Below, piece by piece: positions 8,642 through 17,651 of a DNA stretch of 64,000 bases; position 1 is the stretch's first letter, and each line of letters begins with the position of its first letter. This DNA comes from Corallococcus macrosporus DSM 14697 (lineage in GTDB: Bacteria > Myxococcota > Myxococcia > Myxococcales > Myxococcaceae). Location: contig NZ_CP022203.1 in assembly GCF_002305895.1 (NCBI RefSeq), positions 1,590,501 through 1,654,500 on the forward strand, in the 5' to 3' direction. Both the position numbers and the translations under genes were made by a program. A model generated the notes under the pieces. The model was not told where the DNA came from, did no database searches, and was given only the letters and a program-made list of their open reading frames with translations.

Positions 8642-10306
8642 TCAGTCCCCGGAGTAGATGCCGATGGTGCCCGGCATCACGGTGCCGTCGCTCAGCGTGG
8701 CGCCCTGGAAGGCGACCAGGATGCGCCGCCGCGGGCCGGAGCGGTCCACCTGGATGTCCGGCACGCGCAGGGTGGACAGCTCACGCCCGAACACGGAGAG
8801 GCCGTAGAGGGTCACGGAGCCACCGTGGACGCGCGAGAGACCGCCGCCCCAGCTATGACCGGCCCAGATGCTGCCGTTGGCCGGGTCCGCCGCCACGCTC
8901 GCCACGTGCGGCGCGGCCAGCTCGTTCTTCAGCGTGCGCACCACCTGGCCGCTGTCGTTCAGCTCCGCGATGCCGTGACCGAACGAGCCCACCCAGACGG
9001 AGCTGCCCATCAAGGCGATGCCGGAGACCAGGTCATCCGTGCGCTCCTCCGGCCGGGAGTAGCGCTCCTCGCCCACCGCGTCCTTCCAGATGTCGATGCG
9101 GTTCCACGCGTAGGCCGCGGACTCCGTGCGCGTCTGGCCCTCCCAGAAGTCATTCCCCACCGAGCCGTAGAAGTACCGCGTGGTCCGGTTGGCGCCGCCC
9201 ACCCAGACGTCGCCATCCGGGCGCACGCCCAGGCCGTAGTAGGCATCGGTGAGCAGCGCGTCGCGGACGCTCCACTGGCTCCGGTCCTCGCCGTACCGCT
9301 GCCGGTCGCCCGCGGGGTCCGCGTAGATGTACGCGTTGATGCCGGGGTGGGAGTGCTCCTCGACGCCCGAGCACAAGAGCTGCCCGTTGCACGTGGGGTT
9401 GCCCTGGTAGTCCGCGTCACCGCGGGCAAAGCCATGGTTGGCCCCGAACCAGACGCTGTTGGTGTTCGCGTCGTAGGCGATGCGCCAGATGTTGCAGAGC
9501 TTCTCGCGGCCCCGGAGCTCGGCGTCGACGACGTTCGGCCCGGAGGAGATGTCGTAGTGCACCACGTCCAGCGTGCCATCCGCGCGCAGCGAGACGCGGT
9601 CCGCGTCACCGCTCTTGTAGCGCGCCGGGTCCGGCGCGTTGCCGTCCCAGTTGTTCTCGCAGTGGAGCGCGCCGTCGCCCGGCATGCCCTCGTAGCCGAC
9701 GAAGACGGTGTCGTTCCATCCGCCCGCCACGGAGATGACCTTGAGGTACTTGGGGCCCGGCGGCACGCTGCCGTCCGGCATGTAGCCATACGGGCGCAGG
9801 CCGTCCGCCATGGTGAACTTCCGGAAGGTGCGCTCTCCCTTCTTCATCAGGAAGAGCCCTTCTTCACCGCCCGCCACCCAGATGTTGCCGGACGCGTCCG
9901 CGGTGACGCCGTGGATGAAGCGGGGACCGCCCGCCTCGCGTCCGAAGAACTCCCAGTTCGCCGCGGAAGGCGTGGGCAGGGGCACTTCCACGGGACCCCC
10001 GTCGGGCGTGCCGCCGTCATCCGGGGTACCGCCGTCATCCGGGGTACCGCCATCGTCCGGAGTGCCACCGTCGTCCGGAGTGCCGCCGTCATCCGGGGTG
10101 CCGCCGTCGTCCGGCGCGCCCGAATCGGGCTCGCCAGGAATCCCCGAGTCCGGCGTGCCCGCATCACCTTCCGGATTTTGGGGGGATTGCACGGGCGGGA
10201 CGTCCAGGTCCTCGGCGCCCGTCGAGTCACTCCCCGAGCCGCAGCCCGTCGCCCCCACCACGCCCGCCATGAAGAGCGCGCCCGCCCATCCCCATCCGCG
10301 CTTCAT
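8642..10306 (-). CDS. Lipoprotein with DDGGTP repeat linker and propeller-like sensor domain
   Basis: The product is 554 aa. A signal peptide ends in lipobox-like GATGC, then comes an acidic linker rich in Asp, Gly, Pro and Thr with six tandem copies of PDDGGT. The C-terminal 430 residues have repeats such as HGVTADASGNIWVAGGEEGL, GLGVRPDGDVWVGGANR and ASVAADPANGSIWAGHSWGGG, typical of two-component regulator-type beta-propeller blades. It is probably outer-membrane anchored with the propeller exposed on a flexible stalk. A strong sigma-54 type promoter lies about 70 bases upstream of the ATG. Confidence 0.85.
   Translation of the reverse strand: MKRGWGWAGALFMAGVVGATGCGSGSDSTGAEDLDVPPVQSPQNPEGDAGTPDSGIPGEPDSGAPDDGGTPDDGGTPDDGGTPDDGGTPDDGGTPDDGGTPDGGPVEVPLPTPSAANWEFFGREAGGPRFIHGVTADASGNIWVAGGEEGLFLMKKGERTFRKFTMADGLRPYGYMPDGSVPPGPKYLKVISVAGGWNDTVFVGYEGMPGDGALHCENNWDGNAPDPARYKSGDADRVSLRADGTLDVVHYDISSGPNVVDAELRGREKLCNIWRIAYDANTNSVWFGANHGFARGDADYQGNPTCNGQLLCSGVEEHSHPGINAYIYADPAGDRQRYGEDRSQWSVRDALLTDAYYGLGVRPDGDVWVGGANRTTRYFYGSVGNDFWEGQTRTESAAYAWNRIDIWKDAVGEERYSRPEERTDDLVSGIALMGSSVWVGSFGHGIAELNDSGQVVRTLKNELAAPHVASVAADPANGSIWAGHSWGGGLSRVHGGSVTLYGLSVFGRELSTLRVPDIQVDRSGPRRRILVAFQGATLSDGTVMPGTIGIYSGD
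10011..10118 (-). repeat. Six tandem 18-bp units encoding PDDGGT
   Basis: Six 18-bp units with a few third-position differences lie inside the lipoprotein gene and encode the hexapeptide stalk. Identical neighbouring copies (for example the first two) suggest recent slippage, so copy number may vary between strains. Confidence 0.9.
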
Positions 10307-10376
10307 CTCGTCACCGTCCCCTGCTGGAAAGTCGCTCGGCCCGAAGTGGGCCGTCGTGTTCAATCCAGGTTCGTTC

Positions 10377-10391
10377 GCAAGGATGGTGCCA
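10377..10391 (-). promoter_or_regulatory. Sigma-54 (-24/-12) promoter
   Basis: On the minus strand the sequence reads TGGCAC-CATCC-TTGC, an exact match to the sigma-54 consensus with the invariant GG and GC ten bases apart. It points at the propeller lipoprotein gene, giving a predicted leader of about 60 bases. Such a promoter needs an enhancer-binding protein; one is encoded 2.6 kb away at 6327-7727, but that link is only inference. Confidence 0.75.
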
Positions 10392-10516
10392 GCCCGAACA
10401 GCCTCGGAGCGTGGGGTCTTCGTCCTGGGCCGGACACGCTGTGGGTAATCCGTTTCCCCGCGTGCGTACGTGCCTGTCCCGGGCGAGGGCGGATTCGTGC
10501 TACTTCCTTGGCGCGA

Positions 10517-11215
10517 ATGGGTGGTCATGACGCGCGGGGCCGGATGCCACTTTCTCTTGTCGGTCAGGAGCCGGACCTCCTGTTCTACACACGTCAGGCC
10601 GCCGAGCACGGCGGTCCCGTGCTGGTGTTGGGTGCCGCCAATGGCCGCGTGGTCTGGGCGCTGGCGGGACACGGCTTCGACGCGGTGGGCGTGGACCCCT
10701 CGGAGGTGATGATCCGCTCCGCCGAGGAGCAGCGAAGCACCGAGCCCGAGGACATCTCGCGGCGGGCGCGCTTCCAGGTGGCGGACCTGCGCTCGCTGCG
10801 CCTGCCCGAGCGCTTCCCGTTGATACTCGCGCCCCAGCACGCGCTGGGGCTGATGCCGGGGAAGGACGACCTGGAGGCCCTGCTGGCCACGGTGCGTCAC
10901 CACCTCACGCCGGAGGGCACCTTCGTCTACGACGTGCTCAACACGCCCCGTGAGCCGGTGCTCCCCCGGGATGACGAGGCGCCCAGCGCCGGCCTGGAGC
11001 CCCGCCGGCCGCTCTTCGCGCTGCACCTGCGCGAGCGCCGGCAGCCCGGCGGGCCCAGCCCCATCCGCCGCCTCAAGCTGCGGCACTTCACGCCCGAGGA
11101 GCTGGACGCGGCGCTCACCGCGGCGGGGCTGGTGCCGCGCGAGCGCTACGGCCGCTTCGACGGCAAGCCCTTCGACCTGGAGGACTCGCGCCACATCGGC
11201 ATCGCCGGGCCGTGA
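10517..11215 (+). CDS. Class I SAM-dependent methyltransferase
   Basis: The product is 232 aa. The SAM-binding motif I is clear (PVLVLGAANGRVVWALAGHGF) with an acidic residue ending strand 2 (AVGVDPSEVMI) and a later post-motif (FQVADLRSLRLPERFPLILAPQHAL). The size and layout match methyltransferase domain 25-type enzymes. The substrate cannot be told. The start at 10517 is uncertain because no good ribosome binding site is seen; a second ATG a few codons on (MPLSLVGQ) is possible. Confidence 0.82.
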   Translation: MGGHDARGRMPLSLVGQEPDLLFYTRQAAEHGGPVLVLGAANGRVVWALAGHGFDAVGVDPSEVMIRSAEEQRSTEPEDISRRARFQVADLRSLRLPERFPLILAPQHALGLMPGKDDLEALLATVRHHLTPEGTFVYDVLNTPREPVLPRDDEAPSAGLEPRRPLFALHLRERRQPGGPSPIRRLKLRHFTPEELDAALTAAGLVPRERYGRFDGKPFDLEDSRHIGIAGP

Positions 11216-11222
11216 GCGCCCG

Positions 11223-11924
11223 TCAGCGCTCGAAGCGGTAGCCCAGCCCGCGCACGGTGAGGAAGTGGCGGGGCGCCTCCGGGTCCGGTTCGAACTTCAG
11301 GCGGAGCTGGCGCATGAAGTTGTCCACGGTGCGGGCGCTGCCCTCGTAGTGGTAGCCCCACGCGCCGGACAGCAGCTCCTCGCGGGTGAAGGTGCGCCCC
11401 GGGTGCGCCAGGAAGTGCGCCAGCAGCTTGAACTCCTGCGCGGTGAGCTCCACCGGCGTGCCCGCGCGCGCCACGGTGCGGGCGGCCATGTCCACGCTCA
11501 CGTCGCCGAACGTCACCGGCGGCGGCGAGCCCGCCCCCGCGGACGGGTAGCGGCGCCGCAGCACGGCCTTGATGCGGGCCAGCAGCTCCTGGAGGCCGAA
11601 GGGCTTCACCACGTAGTCGTCCGCGCCCAGGTTGAGGCCCAGAATCTTGTCCGGCTCCAGGCCCTTGGCGGACAGCACGACGACGGGGGTGTCCCGGCCG
11701 CGCTGGCGCAGCTCCTTGAGGACCTCGAAGCCGTTGAGCTCCGGCAGCATGACGTCCAGCACCACCAGGTCCGGGGACTCGTCCAGCGCGCGCGCCAGCC
11801 CGGTGCGGCCATCCTGGGCCTGGAGCACCTCGTAGCCCTCGAAGCGCAGGTTCATGGACAGGCCGGTGAGGATGGACAAGTCGTCCTCCACGACCAGGAT
11901 GCGCCGCGTCTTGTCGCTGCTCAT
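11223..11924 (-). CDS. OmpR-family response regulator
   Basis: The product is 233 aa. The receiver domain has an acidic pair (EDD at 13-15), the phosphoacceptor aspartate in [10 protein letters not shown] (about D57) and lysine in VVKPFG. The C-terminal winged helix ([26 protein letters not shown], then [18 protein letters not shown], then RGLGYRFE) is of PhoB/OmpR type. Its ATG overlaps by 4 bases the stop of the histidine kinase gene upstream, so kinase and regulator are translated as a cognate pair. The regulon is unknown. Confidence 0.95.
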   Translation of the reverse strand: MSSDKTRRILVVEDDLSILTGLSMNLRFEGYEVLQAQDGRTGLARALDESPDLVVLDVMLPELNGFEVLKELRQRGRDTPVVVLSAKGLEPDKILGLNLGADDYVVKPFGLQELLARIKAVLRRRYPSAGAGSPPPVTFGDVSVDMAARTVARAGTPVELTAQEFKLLAHFLAHPGRTFTREELLSGAWGYHYEGSARTVDNFMRQLRLKFEPDPEAPRHFLTVRGLGYRFER

Positions 11925-13450
11925 GCCTTCCCCGCGGGAAGCTGGATGGTGAACCGGCTGCCCTTGCCGGGCTCGCTCTGCACGGAGATGCGGCCGCCGT
12001 GCGCTTCGATGATGCGCCGGGCGATGGCCAGCCCCAGCCCGCTGCCTTCCGTCCTGCGCGTGAGCAGGTTGTCCACGCGATAGAAGCGCTCGAAGACGCG
12101 CTTGCGTTCCTTGGCGGCGATGCCCACGCCATTGTCCTCCACCGACAGGTCCACCCACTTGCCGCCGCCCCGCGCGAGCAGGGTGATGCGGCGGTTGTCC
12201 GGCCCGCTGTACTTGTAGGCGTTCTGCAGCAGGTTGAGCAGCGCGCCGGCCACCGCGGCCCGGTCCACGTCCACCCGCGGCAGTCCCTCCGCCACGTCCA
12301 CCGACAGGTCCACGCCGTCCTCCATGCGCTGGGTGCGGAAGGCCTCCACCGCCGCGCCCACCAGCTCCGGCACCGCCACCATCTCGCGCTGGTACACCTT
12401 GCGCCCGCCTTCGATGCGCGCCCAGTCCAGCACGCGCTCGACGAAGATGGACAGCCGCTCCGTCTCACGCATCAGCAGGGTGAGCACCTCCTGCATCTGC
12501 GCCGGGTCCTTCAGCCGGCCCAGGGCCAGCGTTTCGATGAACATGCGGATGGACGTCAGAGGCGTGCGCAGCTCGTGGCTCACCAGCGACACGAAGTCCG
12601 TCTTCATCCGCGACAACTGCGCCTCGCGGTAGAGCGCGCGGCCGGTGTAGACGACGCCGAAGGTGAGCGTCAGGTAGAAGAGGCCCAGCAGCACGCCGTA
12701 CAACACGCGGTTGCGCGTGGACGCGCGCGCCACCGGGTCCTCGCCCGTGGGCAGCACCACCAGCCGGAAGTCCTGCAGGGGCGAGGGCAGCACGCGCTCG
12801 GCCAGGCCCGTGGGCCCCAGGGCGCTGGCGCGTGCCTGCGCCACCTCGGAGACCAGGCGCCCCATCAGCCCGCCCTCGGAGGTGTCGCGGGGCACGGGCA
12901 GCAGGGCGAAGCGCACCGGCTCGCTGGACACGGCCCGGGAGTCCACGCGCTCGGCCAACCGGGCCTCCAGCGCCTGCACCGACAGCCGCACGCCGTGCAC
13001 CACCGGGCCCCGCCGCTCGGCGGCCACCAGCACCGCGCGGCCCCCCGTGGTGAGGGAGAAGACGGTGGGCTCGGTGGGCAGGCCGCCCGCCTCCGGCAAC
13101 ACGGCGGTGAGCGCCTCCGTCAATTGAGGGTCCCTCGTGCGGACCTGGCCCTCCTCCAGCTCGAAGCCGCCCTCCGGCTCGGAGACGGACTGGCCGTCAG
13201 GCAGGATGAACTGGAGCCGGCCCTCCACCGCCTCCAGGCTCGCGGAGGCCAGGATGCGTGGCAGCTCCTCCGACAACGACTCCAGGGTGCCGCGCCAGGC
13301 GGCCTCCAGCCGTTTCTCCACGGCCGCGCGCTCGTTGATGATGGCCACCACCCCGAAGCCGGACAGGCCCGCGGACGGCACGACGACCAGGACGATGAGC
13401 AGCGCGAACGTGCGCCGGAAGTTGAGGAAGCGGGGCGGAGTGCGGGACAC
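11921..13450 (-). CDS. Membrane sensor histidine kinase
   Basis: The product is 509 aa. A first membrane segment lies at about residues 13-36 and a second at about 245-270 ([22 protein letters not shown]), enclosing a periplasmic sensor domain of some 200 residues with no recognised fold. The H box is [15 protein letters not shown] (histidine about 292), followed by N box [11 protein letters not shown]1 DNGVGI and G2 [12 protein letters not shown]. The start is GTG at 13450 behind AGGAGAGG. It is the first gene of the two-component operon. Confidence 0.94.
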   Translation of the reverse strand: MSRTPPRFLNFRRTFALLIVLVVVPSAGLSGFGVVAIINERAAVEKRLEAAWRGTLESLSEELPRILASASLEAVEGRLQFILPDGQSVSEPEGGFELEEGQVRTRDPQLTEALTAVLPEAGGLPTEPTVFSLTTGGRAVLVAAERRGPVVHGVRLSVQALEARLAERVDSRAVSSEPVRFALLPVPRDTSEGGLMGRLVSEVAQARASALGPTGLAERVLPSPLQDFRLVVLPTGEDPVARASTRNRVLYGVLLGLFYLTLTFGVVYTGRALYREAQLSRMKTDFVSLVSHELRTPLTSIRMFIETLALGRLKDPAQMQEVLTLLMRETERLSIFVERVLDWARIEGGRKVYQREMVAVPELVGAAVEAFRTQRMEDGVDLSVDVAEGLPRVDVDRAAVAGALLNLLQNAYKYSGPDNRRITLLARGGGKWVDLSVEDNGVGIAAKERKRVFERFYRVDNLLTRRTEGSGLGLAIARRIIEAHGGRISVQSEPGKGSRFTIQLPAGKA

Positions 13451-13649
13451 GGCCCCTCTCCTTTACTCCCACCCGGCGCTACACGCTCGTGGCGTTTCAT
13501 CCACATCACCCGCCCGGGGACTGTCCACCACCTGCCTCCGGGGGCGGACGGCATCGACTTCGGGGGCGTTCTGGTGCAAGCATGCGCGGCCGCGGGGCAG
13601 GCGTGCGACGTGGGCCGGCGTGGCTGCCCGGTGCTGAAGGAATCCCTCC

Positions 13650-15659
13650 ATGAGACGGACGCTCCTGGCCACGGTGGTGGTCTCGATGCTCGCGGCCCCG
13701 GCGTGTGAAGACCGCGAGGCCCAGGCGACCTGGACCCAGGCGTCGGGCTCGGTGGCGCTCAGCCGGGATGATGCCTTTCTCTACGTGGTGGACTCGGACA
13801 ACGGCGTCCTGGCCGTGGTGGACACGGCGCGTCGTGAAAAGGTGGGTGAGGTGAAGGTGGGCCTCCTCCCCGAGCGCGTGGCCGTGGGAGCGGATGACAC
13901 CGTCTACGTGTCCAACCGGGGTTCGCGCAGCGTGTCCGTCATCCGCCGAGGCGACTGGAGCGAGGCGGCCCGCGTCGCGGTGGGCGTGGAGCCCGTGGGC
14001 CTGTCGGTGTCGCCCACCGGGGACACGCTGTATGTGGTGAACAGCACCTCGCGGGAGAGCTCGCGTCACGGCTCCTTGATGGCGGTGGACACGCGCTCGC
14101 TGGCGGTGCGCTGGGAGCTGCCGGTGGGGGATGAGCCCCGGGGCATCGCGCTGGCGCAGGGCGGCAAGCGCGCGCTCATCACCCGCTTCCGCCAGGGCGA
14201 CCTCATCTCCGTGGACCTGACGGACGCCGACCGGCCCCGCGTGGCGCGTGAGAAGACGGACCTGTACGCGCGGGCCAACACCCGGGACGGCGCGGCCGCG
14301 TCGCCAGACGGGCTGACGCCGCTGCCGCCCTCGCCGGACATCCGCTTCCAGCCGCGCGGCATGTCGAGCGTCGCGGTGACGCCGGACGGCGAGCGCGCGC
14401 TGGCGACGGTGATGTGGGCCCGCGAGGACCCGCTGTCACCGGATGGGACGCCGACGCCGCCCACCGGCGGCTCGCTCTACGGGGGCGGCGGGCCCTGCAA
14501 CACGGGCGGCGTGGTGGCGCCGGGGCTCGTCACGTTCGACACGGACACCGGCACGCCCCGGGTGGATGACCTGGACCGGTGCCGTCCGCCCCCGGAGCTG
14601 GCGCCGGACTTCCCGCCGTCCACCATCATCAGCCCGGAGTCGACGCACCCCATCCAGGGGCCGGTGGCGGCGGTGGTGGACCCCACGGGCCTGTGGGCCT
14701 TCGTGGTGAACCGGGAGACGGACAACGTCGCCATCATCCCCACGGGGCGCCGCTCGGGCTCGGACCTGATGTCGGGCATGGGCAGCACGGTGCGCCAGCT
14801 GGTGCGCGTGGGCTCCGGGCCCACCGGCATCGCGATGACGCGGGACGGGCGCAGGGCCTACGTCTACAACGCGTTCGACCACACGGTGACGACGCTGGTG
14901 AGCGACGGCGCGGGGGGCACGGCCAACGTGCGCACGGAAGGGGCGCCGCTGCCCATCGCGGGCGACGTGCTGGCGCCCAACGAGGTGGCGGGCCGCAAGC
15001 TGTTCTTCAGCGCGCTGGACTCGCGCATGGCCAGCACGTCGGTGGGGGCGTCCTGCGCGAGCTGCCATCCCGACGGCCGCGAGGACGGCCACGTCTGGGG
15101 CTTCCCGGACGGGCCTCGCCAGACGCCCAGCCTCGCGGGCCGCGGCATGACGAAGACGGGCCCGTTCCACTGGAGCGGGGAGTTCTCCACGATGCGGGAC
15201 TTCCTGGACGCGACGGTGCGCCACCGCATGGGCGGGACGGTGCTGGACGGCGTCATGGTGGCGCAGCTCTCCGACTTCATCGACGTGCTGCCCGCGCCGG
15301 ACAACCCCCACAAGGGCGAGGTGCTCACCGAGGCCCAGGCGCGCGGCGAGGCCGTGTTCCGCAAGGCCGCGTGCGACGCCTGCCACGGCGGCGAGCACTT
15401 CACCCTCAACACCCAGGCGGACGTGGGCACCTTCGTCACCACGGGGCCGCTCCAGGACAACGCGGCGGTGCGCGAGGTGGGGCTCAACACGCCGTCGCTG
15501 CTGGGGCTGGCCCGCACGGCGCCGTACCTGCACGACGGCAGCGCCGCGTCGTTGAAGGACCGGCTGCTGCAGGGCCGCGAGTCGAACCAGCACGGCGTGA
15601 CGGCGCAGCTCACCGACGCCGAGGTCGACGACCTGGTGGAGTACCTCCTCACGCTGTAG
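13650..15659 (+). CDS. Beta-propeller / di-haem cytochrome c lipoprotein
   Basis: The product is 669 aa. The signal peptide ends at a lipobox-like APAC. Residues up to about 430 carry YVTN-like propeller blades (FLYVVDSDNGVLAVVDTARREKVGEV, DDTVYVSNRGSRSVSVI, TLYVVNSTSRESS, LWAFVVNRETDNVAII). The C-terminal part has two c-type haem motifs, CASCH at about 469 and CDACH at about 575, in a MauG-like context (RQTPSLAGRGMTKTGPFHWSGE, NTPSLLGLARTAPYLHDGSA). It should therefore be a periplasmic or surface electron-transfer or peroxidase-like protein. The partner is unknown. Confidence 0.9.
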   Translation: MRRTLLATVVVSMLAAPACEDREAQATWTQASGSVALSRDDAFLYVVDSDNGVLAVVDTARREKVGEVKVGLLPERVAVGADDTVYVSNRGSRSVSVIRRGDWSEAARVAVGVEPVGLSVSPTGDTLYVVNSTSRESSRHGSLMAVDTRSLAVRWELPVGDEPRGIALAQGGKRALITRFRQGDLISVDLTDADRPRVAREKTDLYARANTRDGAAASPDGLTPLPPSPDIRFQPRGMSSVAVTPDGERALATVMWAREDPLSPDGTPTPPTGGSLYGGGGPCNTGGVVAPGLVTFDTDTGTPRVDDLDRCRPPPELAPDFPPSTIISPESTHPIQGPVAAVVDPTGLWAFVVNRETDNVAIIPTGRRSGSDLMSGMGSTVRQLVRVGSGPTGIAMTRDGRRAYVYNAFDHTVTTLVSDGAGGTANVRTEGAPLPIAGDVLAPNEVAGRKLFFSALDSRMASTSVGASCASCHPDGREDGHVWGFPDGPRQTPSLAGRGMTKTGPFHWSGEFSTMRDFLDATVRHRMGGTVLDGVMVAQLSDFIDVLPAPDNPHKGEVLTEAQARGEAVFRKAACDACHGGEHFTLNTQADVGTFVTTGPLQDNAAVREVGLNTPSLLGLARTAPYLHDGSAASLKDRLLQGRESNQHGVTAQLTDAEVDDLVEYLLTL

Positions 15660-15682
15660 GGAGGGCGCCCGCCGGCGGGCCC

Positions 15683-16282
15683 TCAGGGCGCGCCGGTGGG
15701 GCCGGCGTCGGCGTCTCCCGCATCCGGGGCCTGTCCGTTGGCGGTCCCCGCGTCGAGCACCGCGGGGGTGGTGGCGATGAGCGCCGCGCGCGCCACCTCC
15801 ACCGCCCGTTCCGTCTCGCCGCCCAGCCAGGTGATGACCAGCGCGCAGGGGGTGTCGTCATCCCAGGCGAGCACCTGGGACATGCCCTGGGCGGGCGCGC
15901 GCCGCACCGCGGCACGGCCCAGCGCGGGCACCTCCACGCCGCCGGCCTGGAGCGTCGGAGCCATCAAGGCGTGGACGTCGGCCTGGGCATGGCGGGCGTT
16001 GCAGTCCCAGGCGATGGAGACGGCGATGTCCGGGTCGGCATCGGAGCGGAAGCTGCACAGGGGACCGCAGGTGGGGCAGGCGCGCTCCTGCTTCATGGTG
16101 AAGCCGGGGAGCATCAGCTCGCGGTCGTTCTCGGACAGCAGCACCTCGCAGTCGGGGACCGCCGCGCGCTCGATGGGCGTCGCCGCGCCTCCCGCGTCCG
16201 CCGCGGGCGGGTCCGCGGGGCGGCTCCGGCACGCCGCCAGTGCCAGTGCCATGAACAACGCCGCGCGCCCTCCGACCCTCAT
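15683..16282 (-). CDS. Lipoprotein, unknown function
   Basis: The product is 199 aa with a signal peptide and lipobox LAAC (cysteine 18), and a Pro/Ala/Asp linker. The mature part has a cysteine group in ACPTCGPLCSF plus a later WDC, and ends in an Ala/Asp/Gly-rich tail. AAGGGAG lies 9 bases before the ATG. The cysteines could hold a disulfide-stabilised fold or a metal. No family recognised. It converges with the cytochrome gene and shares a GC-rich palindrome between the stops. Confidence 0.72.
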   Translation of the reverse strand: MRVGGRAALFMALALAACRSRPADPPAADAGGAATPIERAAVPDCEVLLSENDRELMLPGFTMKQERACPTCGPLCSFRSDADPDIAVSIAWDCNARHAQADVHALMAPTLQAGGVEVPALGRAAVRRAPAQGMSQVLAWDDDTPCALVITWLGGETERAVEVARAALIATTPAVLDAGTANGQAPDAGDADAGPTGAP

Positions 16283-16464
16283 CCCGTGTGACTCCCTTGT
16301 GCGCCTGCCGAAGCGGCGCGGATGGTAGACCGGAGGAGGCCTCGCGCGGCCACGTTTCCCGCATACCGCTGACCGCTTCCGGACGCAGCCCCGGCTCGGA
16401 CCGCGAGCAGGCGGGCTTGCCTCGTGCCTTATACGCCCGTCGGACTAAGCTGAGGCTCGCCCCC

Positions 16465-17640
16465 ATGCTCCTTGCCCGCTCCCTGCCCATGCTCGTGCTC
16501 GCCCTGGTGGGGGACGTCCAGGCGAGACCCGCGGAGGGGCGCTCCAGCGCTGCCGTGTCGGCCGGAGCGGCGGCGCCGAAGCGCGAGGTCGCGGCGCCGG
16601 CTCCGGCAGGGACCGCGCCGTCGAACCGCTCCAGCGCGACCGCGCCTGCGCGGGTCGCCCCGAAGACCACGCCCCCGGCGGACTCCGCGAGGGCTCGCTC
16701 CAGGGCGACCGCGCCTGCGAGCGAGTTGCCGGCGCCTGCTCCCTCGGAAGCGACGGCCCCGGCGCCTTCAGGGCCCGCTGGCCCGCCCCCGCGCAACCCG
16801 GCGCCGGACACCTCCTGGGCCCAGCCCGCCGAGGTCTCCGCGCCAGCGCGCAACGAGGCGCCAGACGACGCGGCCTGGGAGTCCTTTCCGGGCGCCACCG
16901 CGGTCCCCAGGGCGGAGGAGGCGGCCACGCTGCCCCGGCTGCCCGAAGTGCCGCCGCTGGTCCCCGTGGATGACGCGGCCATCCCCACGCCTCAACCGGC
17001 GGCGCCTGTCGTCACCCGACCGCCGCCGGTTCCCAACCGGGTGAGCCTGCTGGGCGCCCGGACGGTGGGCGAGGGGGGCCTGGCCGCGGGCCTGTCCCTG
17101 GGCTTTCCCACCGTCTCCGCGCGGGTCGCCGTGGGCGTCCTGCGGCGCCTGGACGTGCTGGCCGGCGTGGACAGTGCCTACGGCTTGATGAACGAGCTGC
17201 GGCTGGGCGCGCGGTGGATGGTGTTCGACGGCGGCCCGCGGTGGAGCCTGGGCGTGGCGGTGGAGGGGAGCCACGCCTTCTTCCTGCGGCCGGCGAGCGT
17301 GGAGGACCGGGGCGCGCGCTACCTGAGCGGCCGCCGCAACTGGAACGTGCAGCCCGGCATCGTCGGCAACTTCCAGCTCCGAGGTGCCCGGGCGCCGCGC
17401 CTGTTCCTCGACGTCCGCTACCTGCTCACGCTGGACACCGAGCCCATCCAAGGGGTGCCGCTGGGCGGCCTGCCACCCGACGTGGAGCTCTCCAGCGCCT
17501 TCCCCATTCGCGTGGGCGCGGAGGTCCCCGTGAGTGAGAAAACGTCCTACGCTGTGACCTTGGGCGGGGACATCCGCACCCGACCTGACGAGGCGGACTT
17601 CATGCCCGTCATCTCCTTTGGCGTCGTGACTGGTTTCTAG
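16465..17640 (+). CDS. Secreted protein: Ala/Pro-rich segment plus outer-membrane beta-barrel-like domain
   Basis: The product is 391 aa. A signal peptide (LLARSLPMLVLALVGDVQA) is followed by about 165 residues of low-complexity Ala/Pro/Ser sequence with loose repeats such as SSATAPARV and SRATAPASE. The C-terminal 200 residues alternate polar and hydrophobic positions (LAAGLSLGFPTVSARVAVGVLRRLDVLAGV, ELRLGARWMVFD, PRWSLGVAVEGSHAFF) and end in ...VISFGVVTGF with a C-terminal phenylalanine, as in outer membrane beta-barrels. It may cross the periplasm with its Pro-rich part. gpsA follows 11 bases later. Confidence 0.72.
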   Translation: MLLARSLPMLVLALVGDVQARPAEGRSSAAVSAGAAAPKREVAAPAPAGTAPSNRSSATAPARVAPKTTPPADSARARSRATAPASELPAPAPSEATAPAPSGPAGPPPRNPAPDTSWAQPAEVSAPARNEAPDDAAWESFPGATAVPRAEEAATLPRLPEVPPLVPVDDAAIPTPQPAAPVVTRPPPVPNRVSLLGARTVGEGGLAAGLSLGFPTVSARVAVGVLRRLDVLAGVDSAYGLMNELRLGARWMVFDGGPRWSLGVAVEGSHAFFLRPASVEDRGARYLSGRRNWNVQPGIVGNFQLRGARAPRLFLDVRYLLTLDTEPIQGVPLGGLPPDVELSSAFPIRVGAEVPVSEKTSYAVTLGGDIRTRPDEADFMPVISFGVVTGF

Positions 17641-17651
17641 AGAGGTCATCC

